DNA from: JAPHSX01 sp050298555
GTDB lineage: Bacteria > Pseudomonadota > Gammaproteobacteria > Thiohalomonadales > Thiohalomonadaceae
Assembly (NCBI GenBank): GCA_050298555.1
Contig: JBNKUL010000033.1
Location: 1-64,000, forward strand
Length of the DNA: 64,000 nt
Direction of reading: 5' to 3'
In this document: positions 7,684 through 16,162 of the stretch, one piece after another
How the letters are laid out: each line of letters begins with the position of its first letter
How positions within the stretch are numbered: the stretch's first letter is position 1
Notes under the pieces: generated by a model
What the model was told of the DNA's origin: nothing
Databases searched by the model: none
What the model saw: only the letters and a program-made list of their open reading frames with translations
Program-made: the position numbers and the translations under genes

Positions 7684-8562
7684 ATGTTGTTTCACAGCGA
7701 TAAATCGGAGAAGCATGCCGCGGGTTTCAGCGCCTGGCAGTTGCGCGAGATAAGCCTCAACTTCGCCATCGGTGAACAAATTCACCTGCGCCCCGAGCAT
7801 GTGGATGGGTTACAGCTCAGTTCGATTGTGGTGGGGCTGCGGGTCAATGGGCAGGTGATCTACAGCAATGAGGGGGTGAGTTGGGATGAGGCGGCGCAGA
7901 GCATTACCTTCCGTTCGCTGGATGCGGACAAGCCCATTACCCACGTAAAGGCGTTTTCGCTGTTAATGCCGTTGGAGCAGAGCGACGAGCGTGAGATGAG
8001 CTATGAGCACAAGGAGGCGCTGGACCGGGTGGGGCTGTTCAGCCGCGGTAATACTGTTACTGCCTCGACGATGGTTGGGGGACACCGCAGCCTTGCCGTT
8101 GATGGCAAGGTGGTCGACTTTCTGCAGCTCGAGCAGGGGTTGTTTGCCAACCATGAGGTGGCCGAACTGCGCCTCGATCCGAACAGCTTCGTTATCAGCG
8201 AGCGGCGCAGGCACCCGCGGCTGATGACCGATGTGCCGGTGCAGATTAGCACGGCGAAGGGGGGGATTGCGTTCAACGCCAAGCTGCTCGACTTTGTCGA
8301 GGAGGCGATGCACCTGGCGGTGGACAAGCCCGAGGCCACCGCCTACCTGCCCGTTGGCAAGGCGGTGACGCTGGAACTGGAGCTGAATGAGCTGCAGCGT
8401 CACTATCGCCTGCGTGGAGCAGTGATAAAGGCCGATGAGGAGGGGGTGGTGGTGGAGTTGCGTCATATCTTCAAGGACGACACCCTCTCGCCCTACAGCA
8501 AACTCGATGCTATCGAGGTGAAGGCGATGCTGGGTAAGCTCTCCCAGTCGCACCTCGAATAG
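7684..8562 (+). CDS. PilZ-domain protein with degenerate second motif
   Basis: The 292-residue soluble protein has an N-terminal beta-rich domain (about 1-160) and a C-terminal PilZ-like domain beginning at ERRRHPRLMTDVPVQI (about residue 173). RRxxR-type arginines normally grip cyclic di-GMP. The second PilZ signature, usually D/N-x-S-x-x-G, appears here as DFVEEAMHLAV, so ligand binding may be altered or lost. By family analogy it could act as a flagellar brake (YcgR-like) or another c-di-GMP effector. GGAGG lies four bases before the ATG. The gene stands alone between tRNA-Ser and ffs. Confidence 0.7.
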   Translation: MLFHSDKSEKHAAGFSAWQLREISLNFAIGEQIHLRPEHVDGLQLSSIVVGLRVNGQVIYSNEGVSWDEAAQSITFRSLDADKPITHVKAFSLLMPLEQSDEREMSYEHKEALDRVGLFSRGNTVTASTMVGGHRSLAVDGKVVDFLQLEQGLFANHEVAELRLDPNSFVISERRRHPRLMTDVPVQISTAKGGIAFNAKLLDFVEEAMHLAVDKPEATAYLPVGKAVTLELELNELQRHYRLRGAVIKADEEGVVVELRHIFKDDTLSPYSKLDAIEVKAMLGKLSQSHLE

Positions 8563-8602
8563 GGATATCAAACCTCGCGTGGTAATGGTGCCGCCACTCC
8601 TT

Positions 8603-8608
8603 TATAAT
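8603..8608 (+). promoter_or_regulatory. -10 element of the ffs promoter
   Basis: A perfect TATAAT ends seven bases before the deduced 5' end of the 4.5S RNA. No convincing -35 hexamer is seen at 17 bases, as is common for strong stable-RNA promoters with extended contacts. Confidence 0.75.
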
Positions 8609-8615
8609 CCGCCGC

Positions 8616-8727
8616 GGCGACCCGTATTGGTCCCCTCGCGACGATAAACCGTGAATCTGGTCAGGCCCGGAAGGGAGCAGCCACAGCGGTGGACTCGGGC
8701 GCCGGGGTGTGGCTGGTGCGGGTCGTC
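8616..8727 (+). ncRNA. ffs: Signal recognition particle 4.5S RNA
   Basis: This RNA forms the SRP with Ffh for cotranslational targeting to the membrane. The conserved apical domain GGTCAGGCCCGGAAGGGAGC is present, including the GGAA tetraloop and the asymmetric loop that binds the Ffh M domain. The ends pair as GGCGACCCG with CGGGTCGTC (one G-U pair), giving 112 nt against 114 nt in E. coli. A TATAAT box sits at the right distance upstream and a short T run follows at 8730. It precedes dnaX, as in many gammaproteobacteria. Confidence 0.95.
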
Positions 8728-8779
8728 ACTTTTTATCTCCCCCTTTTATCTCCCGGCTACTATCCATTTTTCCCTGCGC

Positions 8780-8785
8780 TATAAT
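8780..8785 (+). promoter_or_regulatory. Possible -10 element for dnaX
   Basis: A perfect TATAAT lies 30 bases upstream of the dnaX start, in the gap after ffs. No clear -35 hexamer is visible at the usual distance. Confidence 0.35.
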
Positions 8786-8815
8786 GCCGCCTTTGGTGAC
8801 AACCCGGAGCGCATG

Positions 8816-10495
8816 ATGAGCTACCAAGTCCTGGCCCGTAAGTGGCGACCCCGCAACTTCCCCCAAATGGTGGGGCAGGAGCACGTACTGCGCGCCCTGA
8901 TTAACGCCCTGGACAATGACCGTCTGCACCACGCCTTCCTGTTCACCGGTACCCGCGGCGTGGGCAAGACCACGGTGGCAAGAATTCTCGCAAAATCGAT
9001 CAACTGCGAGCAGGGCATGAGCTCCACCCCCTGCGGTGAGTGCTCCGCTTGCCGCGAGATCGACGAGGGGCGCTTCGTCGACCTCATCGAGGTCGATGCC
9101 GCCTCGCGCACCAAGGTGGAGGATACCCGCGACCTGCTCGACAACGTGCAGTACGCCCCGTCGCGCGGCCGCTATAAGGTCTACCTCATCGACGAGGTCC
9201 ACATGCTCTCCAACCACAGCTTCAACGCCCTGTTGAAGACCCTGGAGGAGCCGCCGCCCCATGTAAAGTTCCTGCTCGCCACTACCGATCCGCAGAAGCT
9301 GCCGGTGACCATCCTCTCGCGCTGCCTGCAGTTCAATCTCAAGCGCCTGCCGGCGGAGCTGATCCGCGGCCATCTGGAGCACATCCTGGGCGAGGAGGGC
9401 GTCGGTTTCGAGTTGCCGGCGCTCAACGAGATTGCCCGCGCCGCCGACGGTTCGATGCGCGATGCCTTGAGCCTGCTGGACCAGGCCATCGCCTACGGCG
9501 GTGGTGAGGTCAACGGCAGCGAGGTGCGCGAGATGCTCGGTACCATCGACCGTGACCGTGTTGCCGCCCTGCTACAGGCCCTGGCTAGCGCCGACGGCAC
9601 ACAACTGCTGGCCGAAATCGATGCCCTTGCCGAGCAGTCACCGGATTTTTCCGGGGTGCTGGCCGAGCTGGCCAGCCTGCTGCAGCGTATCGCCATGGTG
9701 CAGCAGATCCCCTCTGCGCTGGATGAGTCGCTGGGCGACGGCGAGGTGGTAAGGGCGCTGGCCGAACAGTTCACCCCCGAGGCGGTGCAACTGCTCTATC
9801 AGATTGCCATCCTCGGTCGTCGTGACCTGCCGCTGGCCCCCGAGCCGCGTAGCGGTTTCGAGATGGTGCTGCTGCGCATGCTCGCCTTCCAGCCCGCCAG
9901 GGGCGAGTCGAGTGCCCCTGTCGCCCCTGGCGGCGGCAGTGTCACGGTAAAACCGGCGGCGAAGCCGGCACCACAAGCGGTTGCAAAGGTCGAGCCCGCC
10001 CCCCGGGCGGAACAGACGGTGACGGCACAAGCGGTGGCGGAGCCCGAGCCCGTCCCTATGCAGAGTGCGCCGCTCGAGGCGGAACCGGCCCCGGTCGGCG
10101 AGATGCCCGCCCCCGGCGATGCCGCCGCCTGGGCCTCGCTGGTGGCCAAGTTGCCGCTCACCGGCATGACCCGTCAGATGGCGGAGCACTGTGCGCTGAT
10201 CAATGTCGACGGCTGCGCTGTGCAGCTGTCGCTGGACCCCGCCTTCGAGAACCTGCGCAACCCCAAGTGGGAGCAGGGGTTGCAGCAGGCGCTGGCGGTC
10301 TACCGGGGGGGCGAGGTGCGGCTTGCGATCGACGGCGGTGACGCCGACGCAGCCACCCCGCTGCAACTGAAAAAAGAGCAGGCGGCGGCGGACCAACAGG
10401 CGGCGGAGCAGTCGATCGCCGGTGATGAGGCGTTGAACTCGGTGCTGGAGCACTTCGACGGCACGATACAGCCCGGCTCGATCAGGCCGGTCTGA
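8816..10495 (+). CDS. dnaX: DNA polymerase III subunits tau/gamma
   Basis: DnaX is the clamp-loader ATPase of the replicase. The start MSYQVLARKWRP matches the family. Walker A GTRGVGKTT lies near residue 45, the zinc knuckle has CGECSAC, and YLIDEVHML is Walker B with the SRC arginine finger in LSRCLQFNLKRL. The C-terminal part (about 370-559) has the Pro/Ala/Glu linker and the tau-specific domain. At 559 residues it is shorter than the 643 of E. coli. ATG 8816 is preferred over the adjacent ATG 8813 because GGAG then lies six bases upstream. It leads dnaX-ybaB-recR. No good frameshift site for gamma is seen. Confidence 0.97.
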   Translation: MSYQVLARKWRPRNFPQMVGQEHVLRALINALDNDRLHHAFLFTGTRGVGKTTVARILAKSINCEQGMSSTPCGECSACREIDEGRFVDLIEVDAASRTKVEDTRDLLDNVQYAPSRGRYKVYLIDEVHMLSNHSFNALLKTLEEPPPHVKFLLATTDPQKLPVTILSRCLQFNLKRLPAELIRGHLEHILGEEGVGFELPALNEIARAADGSMRDALSLLDQAIAYGGGEVNGSEVREMLGTIDRDRVAALLQALASADGTQLLAEIDALAEQSPDFSGVLAELASLLQRIAMVQQIPSALDESLGDGEVVRALAEQFTPEAVQLLYQIAILGRRDLPLAPEPRSGFEMVLLRMLAFQPARGESSAPVAPGGGSVTVKPAAKPAPQAVAKVEPAPRAEQTVTAQAVAEPEPVPMQSAPLEAEPAPVGEMPAPGDAAAWASLVAKLPLTGMTRQMAEHCALINVDGCAVQLSLDPAFENLRNPKWEQGLQQALAVYRGGEVRLAIDGGDADAATPLQLKKEQAAADQQAAEQSIAGDEALNSVLEHFDGTIQPGSIRPV

Positions 10496-10559
10496 TAGAC
10501 TACACACATTCAACGGTCCGCCGCGGCGGGCCAAAAATTTAAATAGATTAGAGGTTGTT

Positions 10560-10886
10560 ATGATGAAAGGCGGACTTGGTAACTTGATGAAGCAGGCGCA
10601 GAAGATGCAGGCCGACATGCAGAAGGCGCAGGAGGAGATCGCCAGCATGGAGGTCACCGGCCAGGCCGGCGGCGGTATGGTTTCTGTCGTGATGACCGGG
10701 CGCCACGACCTCAAGCGTGTCAACATCGATGACAGCCTGATGGGTGACGACAAGGAGATGCTCGAAGACCTCATCGCCGCCGCCGTGAACGATGCCGTGC
10801 GCCAGCTCGAGCAGGCGCAGCAGGATAAGATGGGTGGCCTCACCGCCGGTATGAACCTGCCCGCCGGTATGAAACTCCCCTTCTAA
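10560..10886 (+). CDS. ybaB: YbaB/EbfC nucleoid-associated protein
   Basis: This 108-residue DNA-binding protein of the YbaB/EbfC family forms tweezer-like dimers on DNA. KGGLGNLMKQAQKMQ at the start, LEDLIAAAVNDA in the middle and the GMxLPxGMKLPF tail are all family features. It lies between dnaX and recR as in most bacteria, 64 bases after dnaX and 10 before recR. The ATG at 10560 is followed by a second ATG; either could be used, with GAGG just upstream. Confidence 0.96.
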   Translation: MMKGGLGNLMKQAQKMQADMQKAQEEIASMEVTGQAGGGMVSVVMTGRHDLKRVNIDDSLMGDDKEMLEDLIAAAVNDAVRQLEQAQQDKMGGLTAGMNLPAGMKLPF

Positions 10887-10896
10887 TACCCCGTTT

Positions 10897-11490
10897 ATGT
10901 CCACCCCCCTTATCTCCCGCCTGGTCGAGGCGCTGCGCTGCCTGCCTGGCGTCGGCCCCAAGTCGGCGCAGCGCATGGCCTACCATCTGCTGGAGCGCGA
11001 TCGCGGTGGCGCCCTCAACCTGGCCGCCGCCCTCACCGAGGCGATGGAGAAGGTGGGCCATTGCCAGAGCTGTCGCACCCTGAGCGAGAGCGATCTCTGC
11101 CCCATCTGTTCCAGCGATAAGCGTGATGCCACCACCCTCTGTATTGTCGAGTCCCCCACCGATGTGGAGGCGCTGGAACACTCCACCGGCTACCAGGGGC
11201 GCTATTTCGTGCTGATGGGGCACCTCTCACCGCTGGACGGTATCGGCCCCGAGGCGATCGGGCTGGACCTGCTGGCGAGGCGTCTGGATGAGGGTAATGT
11301 GGCCGAGGTGATCCTCGCCACCAATCCCACGGTGGAGGGGGAGGCGACCGCCCACTACATCAGTGAGATGGTGCACAGTCGCGGCATGAAGGTGACGCGT
11401 ATCGCCCACGGCGTACCTCTGGGCGGCGAGCTGGAGTATGTGGACGGCGGTACCCTGTCGCACGCCTTCCACGGCAGGCGTGAAGTCTAG
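10897..11490 (+). CDS. recR: Recombination mediator RecR
   Basis: RecR works with RecF and RecO to load RecA at gaps. The 197 residues include the helix-hairpin-helix region with LPGVGPKSAQRMAYHLLE, the four-cysteine zinc finger (C-x2-C...C-x2-C in CQSCRTLSESDLCPIC) and the Toprim domain beginning CIVESPTDVEALE. It is the last gene of dnaX-ybaB-recR and converges on the HDOD gene with a 10-base gap. It has no good Shine-Dalgarno sequence, so coupling to ybaB is likely. Confidence 0.97.
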   Translation: MSTPLISRLVEALRCLPGVGPKSAQRMAYHLLERDRGGALNLAAALTEAMEKVGHCQSCRTLSESDLCPICSSDKRDATTLCIVESPTDVEALEHSTGYQGRYFVLMGHLSPLDGIGPEAIGLDLLARRLDEGNVAEVILATNPTVEGEATAHYISEMVHSRGMKVTRIAHGVPLGGELEYVDGGTLSHAFHGRREV

Positions 11491-11500
11491 TCCTTCTCTC

Positions 11501-12970
11501 TTATTGTTCCCTTGCCAGGTGGTGTCCGGCGAGGAGCACCAACTGCTTGAAGCGTTTGTAGCCCACCTCGTCCAGGCGACAGTCACGGTTGCGCCGGTCG
11601 GCGTAGAACAGACCCATCGGTCGTCCCCGCAGGAACAGTGACATGGCGAAGAAGCTGTTGTTGTCGACCACCTTGTGGAAGTTGATCGGGATCAGCGGGT
11701 AGAACTTCTTGCGGTTGTGGTCGTCGAGCCACAGCGAGTGCTGCTGCTCCATCAGCCGCGCAAACAGGTTGTGGTTGTCGAGGTCAATGGTGAAGCGCTT
11801 GAAGGCGGGTTCATCGTCACCGCCCTGAATGAAGGCGGCGCGCAGCTGTTCGCGGTTGGGGGTCAGTCCCGCGAACACGGTGCGGTTGAGCCCCAGGCCG
11901 TCGTGCATCCCCTCCAGCGTTAGGCGTAACACCTCCTTTTGCGGCAGGCGCCGATCCGTCCGGTTTAGTTGCTTCAGCACACGGGCGAGCACCCGGCGCT
12001 GCGGGGCGAGGCAGAACTCCGTGCCCTCACTTATCGATTCCTCTACCTCGATAATTTCGGGCTGGGGCTTCGTCGGGCTGGATTCTTCGGCCTGCGGCTC
12101 CACCTCAAACTGCTTTGCCGGCAGCAGCAGCAGCGCGGCCGGGTGGGGCACGTCATAGAACTCCGATGCCCTGGCGGCCTCTACCGCGTTGCGGTGTACC
12201 AGGGTGGCGGTGGAGGCGCTGTCGCTGTAGAGGTAATCGGCGATGCCGTCGATGAGGTGCGATAGCGCCCTGCTGTACCAGCCGTGGCGGCAGCAACGGG
12301 CCAGTTGCGAGGCGAGCATAACGTTGAGCACCCTGCCCATGGAGGCGTTTTCCGCCTGCATGCTGTCGCACAGCAGGTTAGGCAGGTGCCAGGCGCGCGC
12401 CAGTTCCAGCGTCAGCTGGTTGTAGCTGAAACCGAACACCACATACTGCGCCTCTTCCGCTTCCATCTCCTCCTGGTACATCTGTGCATGGACCTGGTCG
12501 ACCAGATCGGGGGCGTAGAGATTGAGCATGGTCTCGCCCAGATTGCCGAGTAGTGCGGCGCTGAACAGCTCGTCGATACCCAGGTCGCGCTGCAGCCGTC
12601 CCCAGTCTCGTGCCTGATAGGCGGCGTGGAAGGACTGGCTGAACTGTTCGCGCAGGCGCCGTTGCGCCGACTGCGGCAGCTGTTCGGCCTCGCTTGCCTT
12701 GTTGAGCAGTTGCCTTACCTGCTCCAGGCCAACCATCATCATGGCGTGGTGGGGGGTGGTGATCTCACTGCGCAGGTGCTGGTGACGGATCTGGTTGATG
12801 TGGCGCAGCAGCAGCACGCTGAGGCCGGGATCGCGGTCGACGATATCGGAGAGCTGCCGCATATCGGTGTTGCTGATGCAGAGTTGCCGCAGCGACTTTA
12901 AGTTGGAGCTGAGGACGGGAAGCGGCTTCTCTCGCAGCTCGCCTACCCATTTGGCCAAGGCCTCTTTCAT
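11501..12970 (-). CDS. HDOD-domain signalling protein with GAF-like C-terminus
   Basis: The 489-residue soluble protein starts with an HDOD domain (about residues 15-215; features LKSLRQLCISNTDMRQLSDIVDRDPGLS and ALLGNLGE). HDOD domains are helical signalling folds without phosphodiesterase residues. A linker of about 60 acidic and proline residues follows, then a C-terminal region (about 320-489) that looks like a GAF-type sensor, ending with MSLFLRGRPMGLFYADR. The ligand is unknown. The frame extends upstream to a TTG, but the ATG at 12970 has GGGAACGGGT before it. It is divergent from motAB, which hints at a motility or surface role (inference). Confidence 0.75.
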   Translation of the reverse strand: MKEALAKWVGELREKPLPVLSSNLKSLRQLCISNTDMRQLSDIVDRDPGLSVLLLRHINQIRHQHLRSEITTPHHAMMMVGLEQVRQLLNKASEAEQLPQSAQRRLREQFSQSFHAAYQARDWGRLQRDLGIDELFSAALLGNLGETMLNLYAPDLVDQVHAQMYQEEMEAEEAQYVVFGFSYNQLTLELARAWHLPNLLCDSMQAENASMGRVLNVMLASQLARCCRHGWYSRALSHLIDGIADYLYSDSASTATLVHRNAVEAARASEFYDVPHPAALLLLPAKQFEVEPQAEESSPTKPQPEIIEVEESISEGTEFCLAPQRRVLARVLKQLNRTDRRLPQKEVLRLTLEGMHDGLGLNRTVFAGLTPNREQLRAAFIQGGDDEPAFKRFTIDLDNHNLFARLMEQQHSLWLDDHNRKKFYPLIPINFHKVVDNNSFFAMSLFLRGRPMGLFYADRRNRDCRLDEVGYKRFKQLVLLAGHHLAREQ

Positions 12971-12983
12971 ACCCGTTCCCAAT

Positions 12984-13011
12984 TAAACTTTATTTTTGAT
13001 TTTGCCGATAT
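12984..13011 (+). promoter_or_regulatory. Sigma-28 (FliA)-type promoter of motAB
   Basis: TAAACTTT at 12984 resembles the -35 element TAAAGTTT and GCCGATAT at 13004-13011 matches seven of eight bases of the -10 element GCCGATAA. The TAAA-to-GCCG spacing is 16 bases against the ideal 15. The predicted leader to the motA ATG is about 110 bases. FliA itself is encoded in this window. Confidence 0.7.
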
Positions 13012-13128
13012 AGTTCACAGACTGCAATGCTGTTGCGTGTCATGGGCGTCGGTGTGCTTGCATGCGCAGTGTGCGAATGCGACTATTTGTGCCGATGGCC
13101 CTTAAGGCTACAGGTTTACGGAGTTTTG

Positions 13129-13989
13129 ATGAAGTTTCTACTCGGCTGGTTGGTGGTATCGGGGAGCGTGATAGGCGGCTACGTGCTGGCCCACGGCCAC
13201 CTTGCCATTCTGTTCCAGCCCTATGAGTTCCTGATTATCTTCGGGGGAGCCCTTGGCGCCTTTATCGCCTCCAATCCCAGTGTGGTGCTCAAGGAGGTGC
13301 TCCGTAGCTTTCCGCTGCTGTTAAAGGGTAGCAAGTACAACAAACAGAGCTATCTCGACCTGCTGGCACTGATGTACGAGCTCTTTTCCAAGGCCCGCAA
13401 GGAGGGGCTGATGGCGCTGGAGGCCGACGTCGAGGAGCCGCAGGAGAGCCCTGTCTTCACCCGTTACCCCGCCATCCTCGCCGATCACCACGCCACCGAT
13501 TTTATCTGTGACTACCTGCGCCTGATGGTGGGGGGGAGCATGAACGCGATGGAGCTGGAGAACCTGATGGAATTGGAGCTGGAGACCCACCACGAGGAGG
13601 CGCACCTGCCCAGCCATGCGGTCTCCAACATGGCCGACGGCCTGCCCGCCTTCGGTATCGTCGCCGCAGTGCTCGGGGTGGTGATCACCATGGGCGCGAT
13701 CAGCGACCCACCCGAGGTGCTGGGCCACCACATCGCCGCGGCGCTGGTGGGTACCTTCCTCGGTATCCTGCTCTCCTACGGTTATATCAGTCCGGTGGGG
13801 ATCTTCCTCGGCCATATCCGGCGCGAGGAGGGGAAGTACCTGGAGTGCATCAAGGTCACCATTATGGCAACGCTCAACGGCTATACCCCGCAGGTGGCGG
13901 TGGAGTTCGGCCGCAAGGCGCTCTATTCCGATGTACGCCCCGGCTTCCTCGAGCTGGAGGAGCATGTGAAGAACGCCGGTAGAAGCTGA
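13129..13989 (+). CDS. motA: Flagellar stator protein MotA
   Basis: MotA and MotB form the ion channel that drives flagellar rotation. The 286 residues carry four membrane segments: about 2-20, 32-52, about 170-190 and about 200-222. The cytoplasmic loop holds the charged KARKEGLMALEADVE region that contacts FliG. Conserved prolines sit in DGLPAFGIVAAVLGVV and in the last segment. The frame is open upstream, but the ATG at 13129 has GGAG five bases before it and matches the MotA N-terminus. It pairs with motB 19 bases downstream. Confidence 0.96.
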   Translation: MKFLLGWLVVSGSVIGGYVLAHGHLAILFQPYEFLIIFGGALGAFIASNPSVVLKEVLRSFPLLLKGSKYNKQSYLDLLALMYELFSKARKEGLMALEADVEEPQESPVFTRYPAILADHHATDFICDYLRLMVGGSMNAMELENLMELELETHHEEAHLPSHAVSNMADGLPAFGIVAAVLGVVITMGAISDPPEVLGHHIAAALVGTFLGILLSYGYISPVGIFLGHIRREEGKYLECIKVTIMATLNGYTPQVAVEFGRKALYSDVRPGFLELEEHVKNAGRS

Positions 13990-14008
13990 TACCGCCTGAT
14001 TCCCCGCC

Positions 14009-15103
14009 ATGGCCGTCGACGAAAAAAAGCAACCCATAGTCATCAAGAAGGTGAAGAAGGGGGGCGGTGCCCACCACGGCGGTGCCTGGAAGATCGCCTA
14101 TGCCGACTTCGTCACCGCGATGATGGCCTTCTTTCTGTTGATGTGGCTGCTTGGCTCCACCTCCGATTATGATCGTCGGGCGATCGCCGACCTGTTCCAG
14201 AGTCCTTCGGCCGTTGAGGCCGCCGGTGGCGCCAGTACCAGTATGATCGACCTGGGTGGGGCGATGGAGGTACCGAAGAGTGAGGGCGAGCCGCTAAAGG
14301 CGCCGCCGCCGGATGAGGCGACGGAGGCAATGGAGGAGGCGGCCAGGCTCGATGAGCTGATGCGCCGCATCAAGGAGCAGATCGAGAACACCCCTACCAT
14401 GCTCGACTTCAAGGACCAGCTGAAGCTCGATATCACCACCGAGGGGCTACGCATCCAGATCGTCGATAAGGAGAATCGACCGATGTTCGATCTGGGTAGC
14501 GCCCAGCTCAAGTGGTACACCAAGGAGATCCTGCACGAACTGGCCAAGACCTTCACCGAGGTGCCCAACCACATCAGCGTCACCGGCCATACCGATGCCA
14601 CCCGCTTCTACGGCGAGCGCCCCAACTACACCAACTGGGAGCTGTCGGCGGACCGCGCCAACGCCGCACGGCGCGAGTTGAAGTTCGGCGGCCTGGACCC
14701 AAAGCGCTTCGGCCGCGTGGTAGGGCTCGCCTCTTCGGTGCTGTTCGACAAGGAGAACCCGGCGGCCCCGGTGAACCGGCGCATCAGCATCATCGTGCTT
14801 AACCATGCCACCGAACGGGCCATCGGCCTGGTGGCACCGCGTGAAGAGGTGAAGCTTGAGCCGTTGGGGCCGGATCTGGAGGCGCGCGGTGAGCCGTTAC
14901 CGCAACAGGAGGAGTCCACTGAGCCTGAGCCTGCCCCGCTGTTGCCGCCGCCGCTACCCGATTTCGAGCTGACGCCGTTGTCGGAGCCCGCAGCTGAGAC
15001 CGCGCCCCCACCAGCCGAAGCTCCAGCCGCCACACCCATCGAGCTACCGCCCACCGATCTGGAGGGGGATCTGCTGCGGGCGCTGGAGCAGCCCGCTCAG
15101 TAA
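14009..15103 (+). CDS. motB: Flagellar stator protein MotB
   Basis: MotB anchors the stator to peptidoglycan. The 364-residue protein has a basic N-tail, then one membrane segment with the ion-binding Asp in WKIAYADFVTAMMAFFLLMW (about residue 32). The plug and linker follow, then an OmpA-like peptidoglycan-binding domain (ISVTGHTDATRF, WELSADRANAARREL, NRRISIIVLN). A proline/glutamate-rich C-terminal tail of about 90 residues is longer than in E. coli MotB (308 residues). Its last seven bases overlap the end of rsgA on the other strand. Confidence 0.96.
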   Translation: MAVDEKKQPIVIKKVKKGGGAHHGGAWKIAYADFVTAMMAFFLLMWLLGSTSDYDRRAIADLFQSPSAVEAAGGASTSMIDLGGAMEVPKSEGEPLKAPPPDEATEAMEEAARLDELMRRIKEQIENTPTMLDFKDQLKLDITTEGLRIQIVDKENRPMFDLGSAQLKWYTKEILHELAKTFTEVPNHISVTGHTDATRFYGERPNYTNWELSADRANAARRELKFGGLDPKRFGRVVGLASSVLFDKENPAAPVNRRISIIVLNHATERAIGLVAPREEVKLEPLGPDLEARGEPLPQQEESTEPEPAPLLPPPLPDFELTPLSEPAAETAPPPAEAPAATPIELPPTDLEGDLLRALEQPAQ

Positions 15104-16122
15104 TCCTCGCCGAACTCCTGTAATTGTGCCGCTATTTTGTGGTAATTGTTGAAACGCTCCGCGCTAATCTCCCCTGACTCCACCGCCACCTTGAGGGCAC
15201 AGCCCGGCTCCTGCTGGTGTTTGCAGTCGCGGAATTTGCACCGTCCCAGATAGGGGTGGAATTCGCGAAAACCCTCTGCCAGTACCGGCTCCTCCATCGG
15301 CCAGAGGCGGAACTCCCGCACCCCGGGTGAGTCGATCACCATTCCCCCTTGTGGCAGGTGGTAGAGGCGGGCGGTGCTGGTGGTGTGCTGCCCCAGGCCG
15401 CTCTGCTCGGAGAGTGCCTTCACCGCGATATTCAGCCCCGGCATCAGGGCGTTGCTGAGGGAGGACTTGCCCACCCCCGACTGGCCGACGAAGACGTTGC
15501 AGTGGCCCTTGAGTTGTTCGATCAGCTCATCCAGGCCGTGGTTGATCTTGGTGCTGGAGGTGAGGATGCGGTAGCCGATGTCGCGGTAGCGCTGCAGCAG
15601 CGCCTCCACCGCTTCACGCTCCTCCTCGGCGATGAGGTCGATCTTGTTGAACAGCAGCAGCGGGGTGATGCCGGTCAGCTCTGCCGCCGCCAGGTACTGG
15701 TCGATAAGTTCGGTGCTGTAGGCGGGGGCGGGGGCGGCGACGACGATGACCTGGTCGAGGTTGGCCGCCAGGCCCTTGAGTTCTCCTCGGGCGTCGGGGC
15801 GTGCCAGCAGCGAGCGGCGCTCCTGCAGCGCGGTGACCACGCCCCCCTCCTGTGCCGCCTGCCACACCACCTGGTCGCCGACCACGATTAGCGGCAGGTT
15901 CTGGCGCAGGGCGCAACGTACCAGGCTGCCGTCCTCGGCCTCGATCTCCAGCGAGGCGCCGTAGCTGGCGATTACCAGCCCGGTTTGTTCCGGTCCCAGA
16001 CCGCTGTCGCCGCCGAGCCTCTGCTCCATACGTGCCTGTTTGCGCTCCAGGCGGGCTCGACGCTCCTCCTGGATCTTCTCGATGCGCCACTTCTGGCGGC
16101 GGTTAAGCTTGCGTCCGGCCAT
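15097..16122 (-). CDS. rsgA: Small ribosomal subunit biogenesis GTPase
   Basis: RsgA is a late 30S assembly GTPase. The 341 residues show the circularly permuted order of GTPase motifs: G4 LLFNKIDL first, then G1 GQSGVGKSSL, then G3 DSPGVREF. An N-terminal OB fold precedes them and a C-terminal zinc site has FRDCKHQQEPGC. It is the last gene of an M48 protease-cytochrome c-rsgA run. The run faces orn, and rsgA-orn proximity is common in gammaproteobacteria. Confidence 0.97.
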   Translation of the reverse strand: MAGRKLNRRQKWRIEKIQEERRARLERKQARMEQRLGGDSGLGPEQTGLVIASYGASLEIEAEDGSLVRCALRQNLPLIVVGDQVVWQAAQEGGVVTALQERRSLLARPDARGELKGLAANLDQVIVVAAPAPAYSTELIDQYLAAAELTGITPLLLFNKIDLIAEEEREAVEALLQRYRDIGYRILTSSTKINHGLDELIEQLKGHCNVFVGQSGVGKSSLSNALMPGLNIAVKALSEQSGLGQHTTSTARLYHLPQGGMVIDSPGVREFRLWPMEEPVLAEGFREFHPYLGRCKFRDCKHQQEPGCALKVAVESGEISAERFNNYHKIAAQLQEFGEDY

Positions 16123-16162
16123 CAGCAGGGACGCGGGGAGAGTGTGGGGGCGCTAACGGTCA

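Noticed and set aside
10369..10376. A run of six A followed by G in dnaX that looks like a slippery site for the gamma subunit.
   Set aside because: The in-frame codons are AAA AAA GAG, not the A-AAA-AAG arrangement, and the site is about 40 codons from the end, far past the normal gamma boundary.
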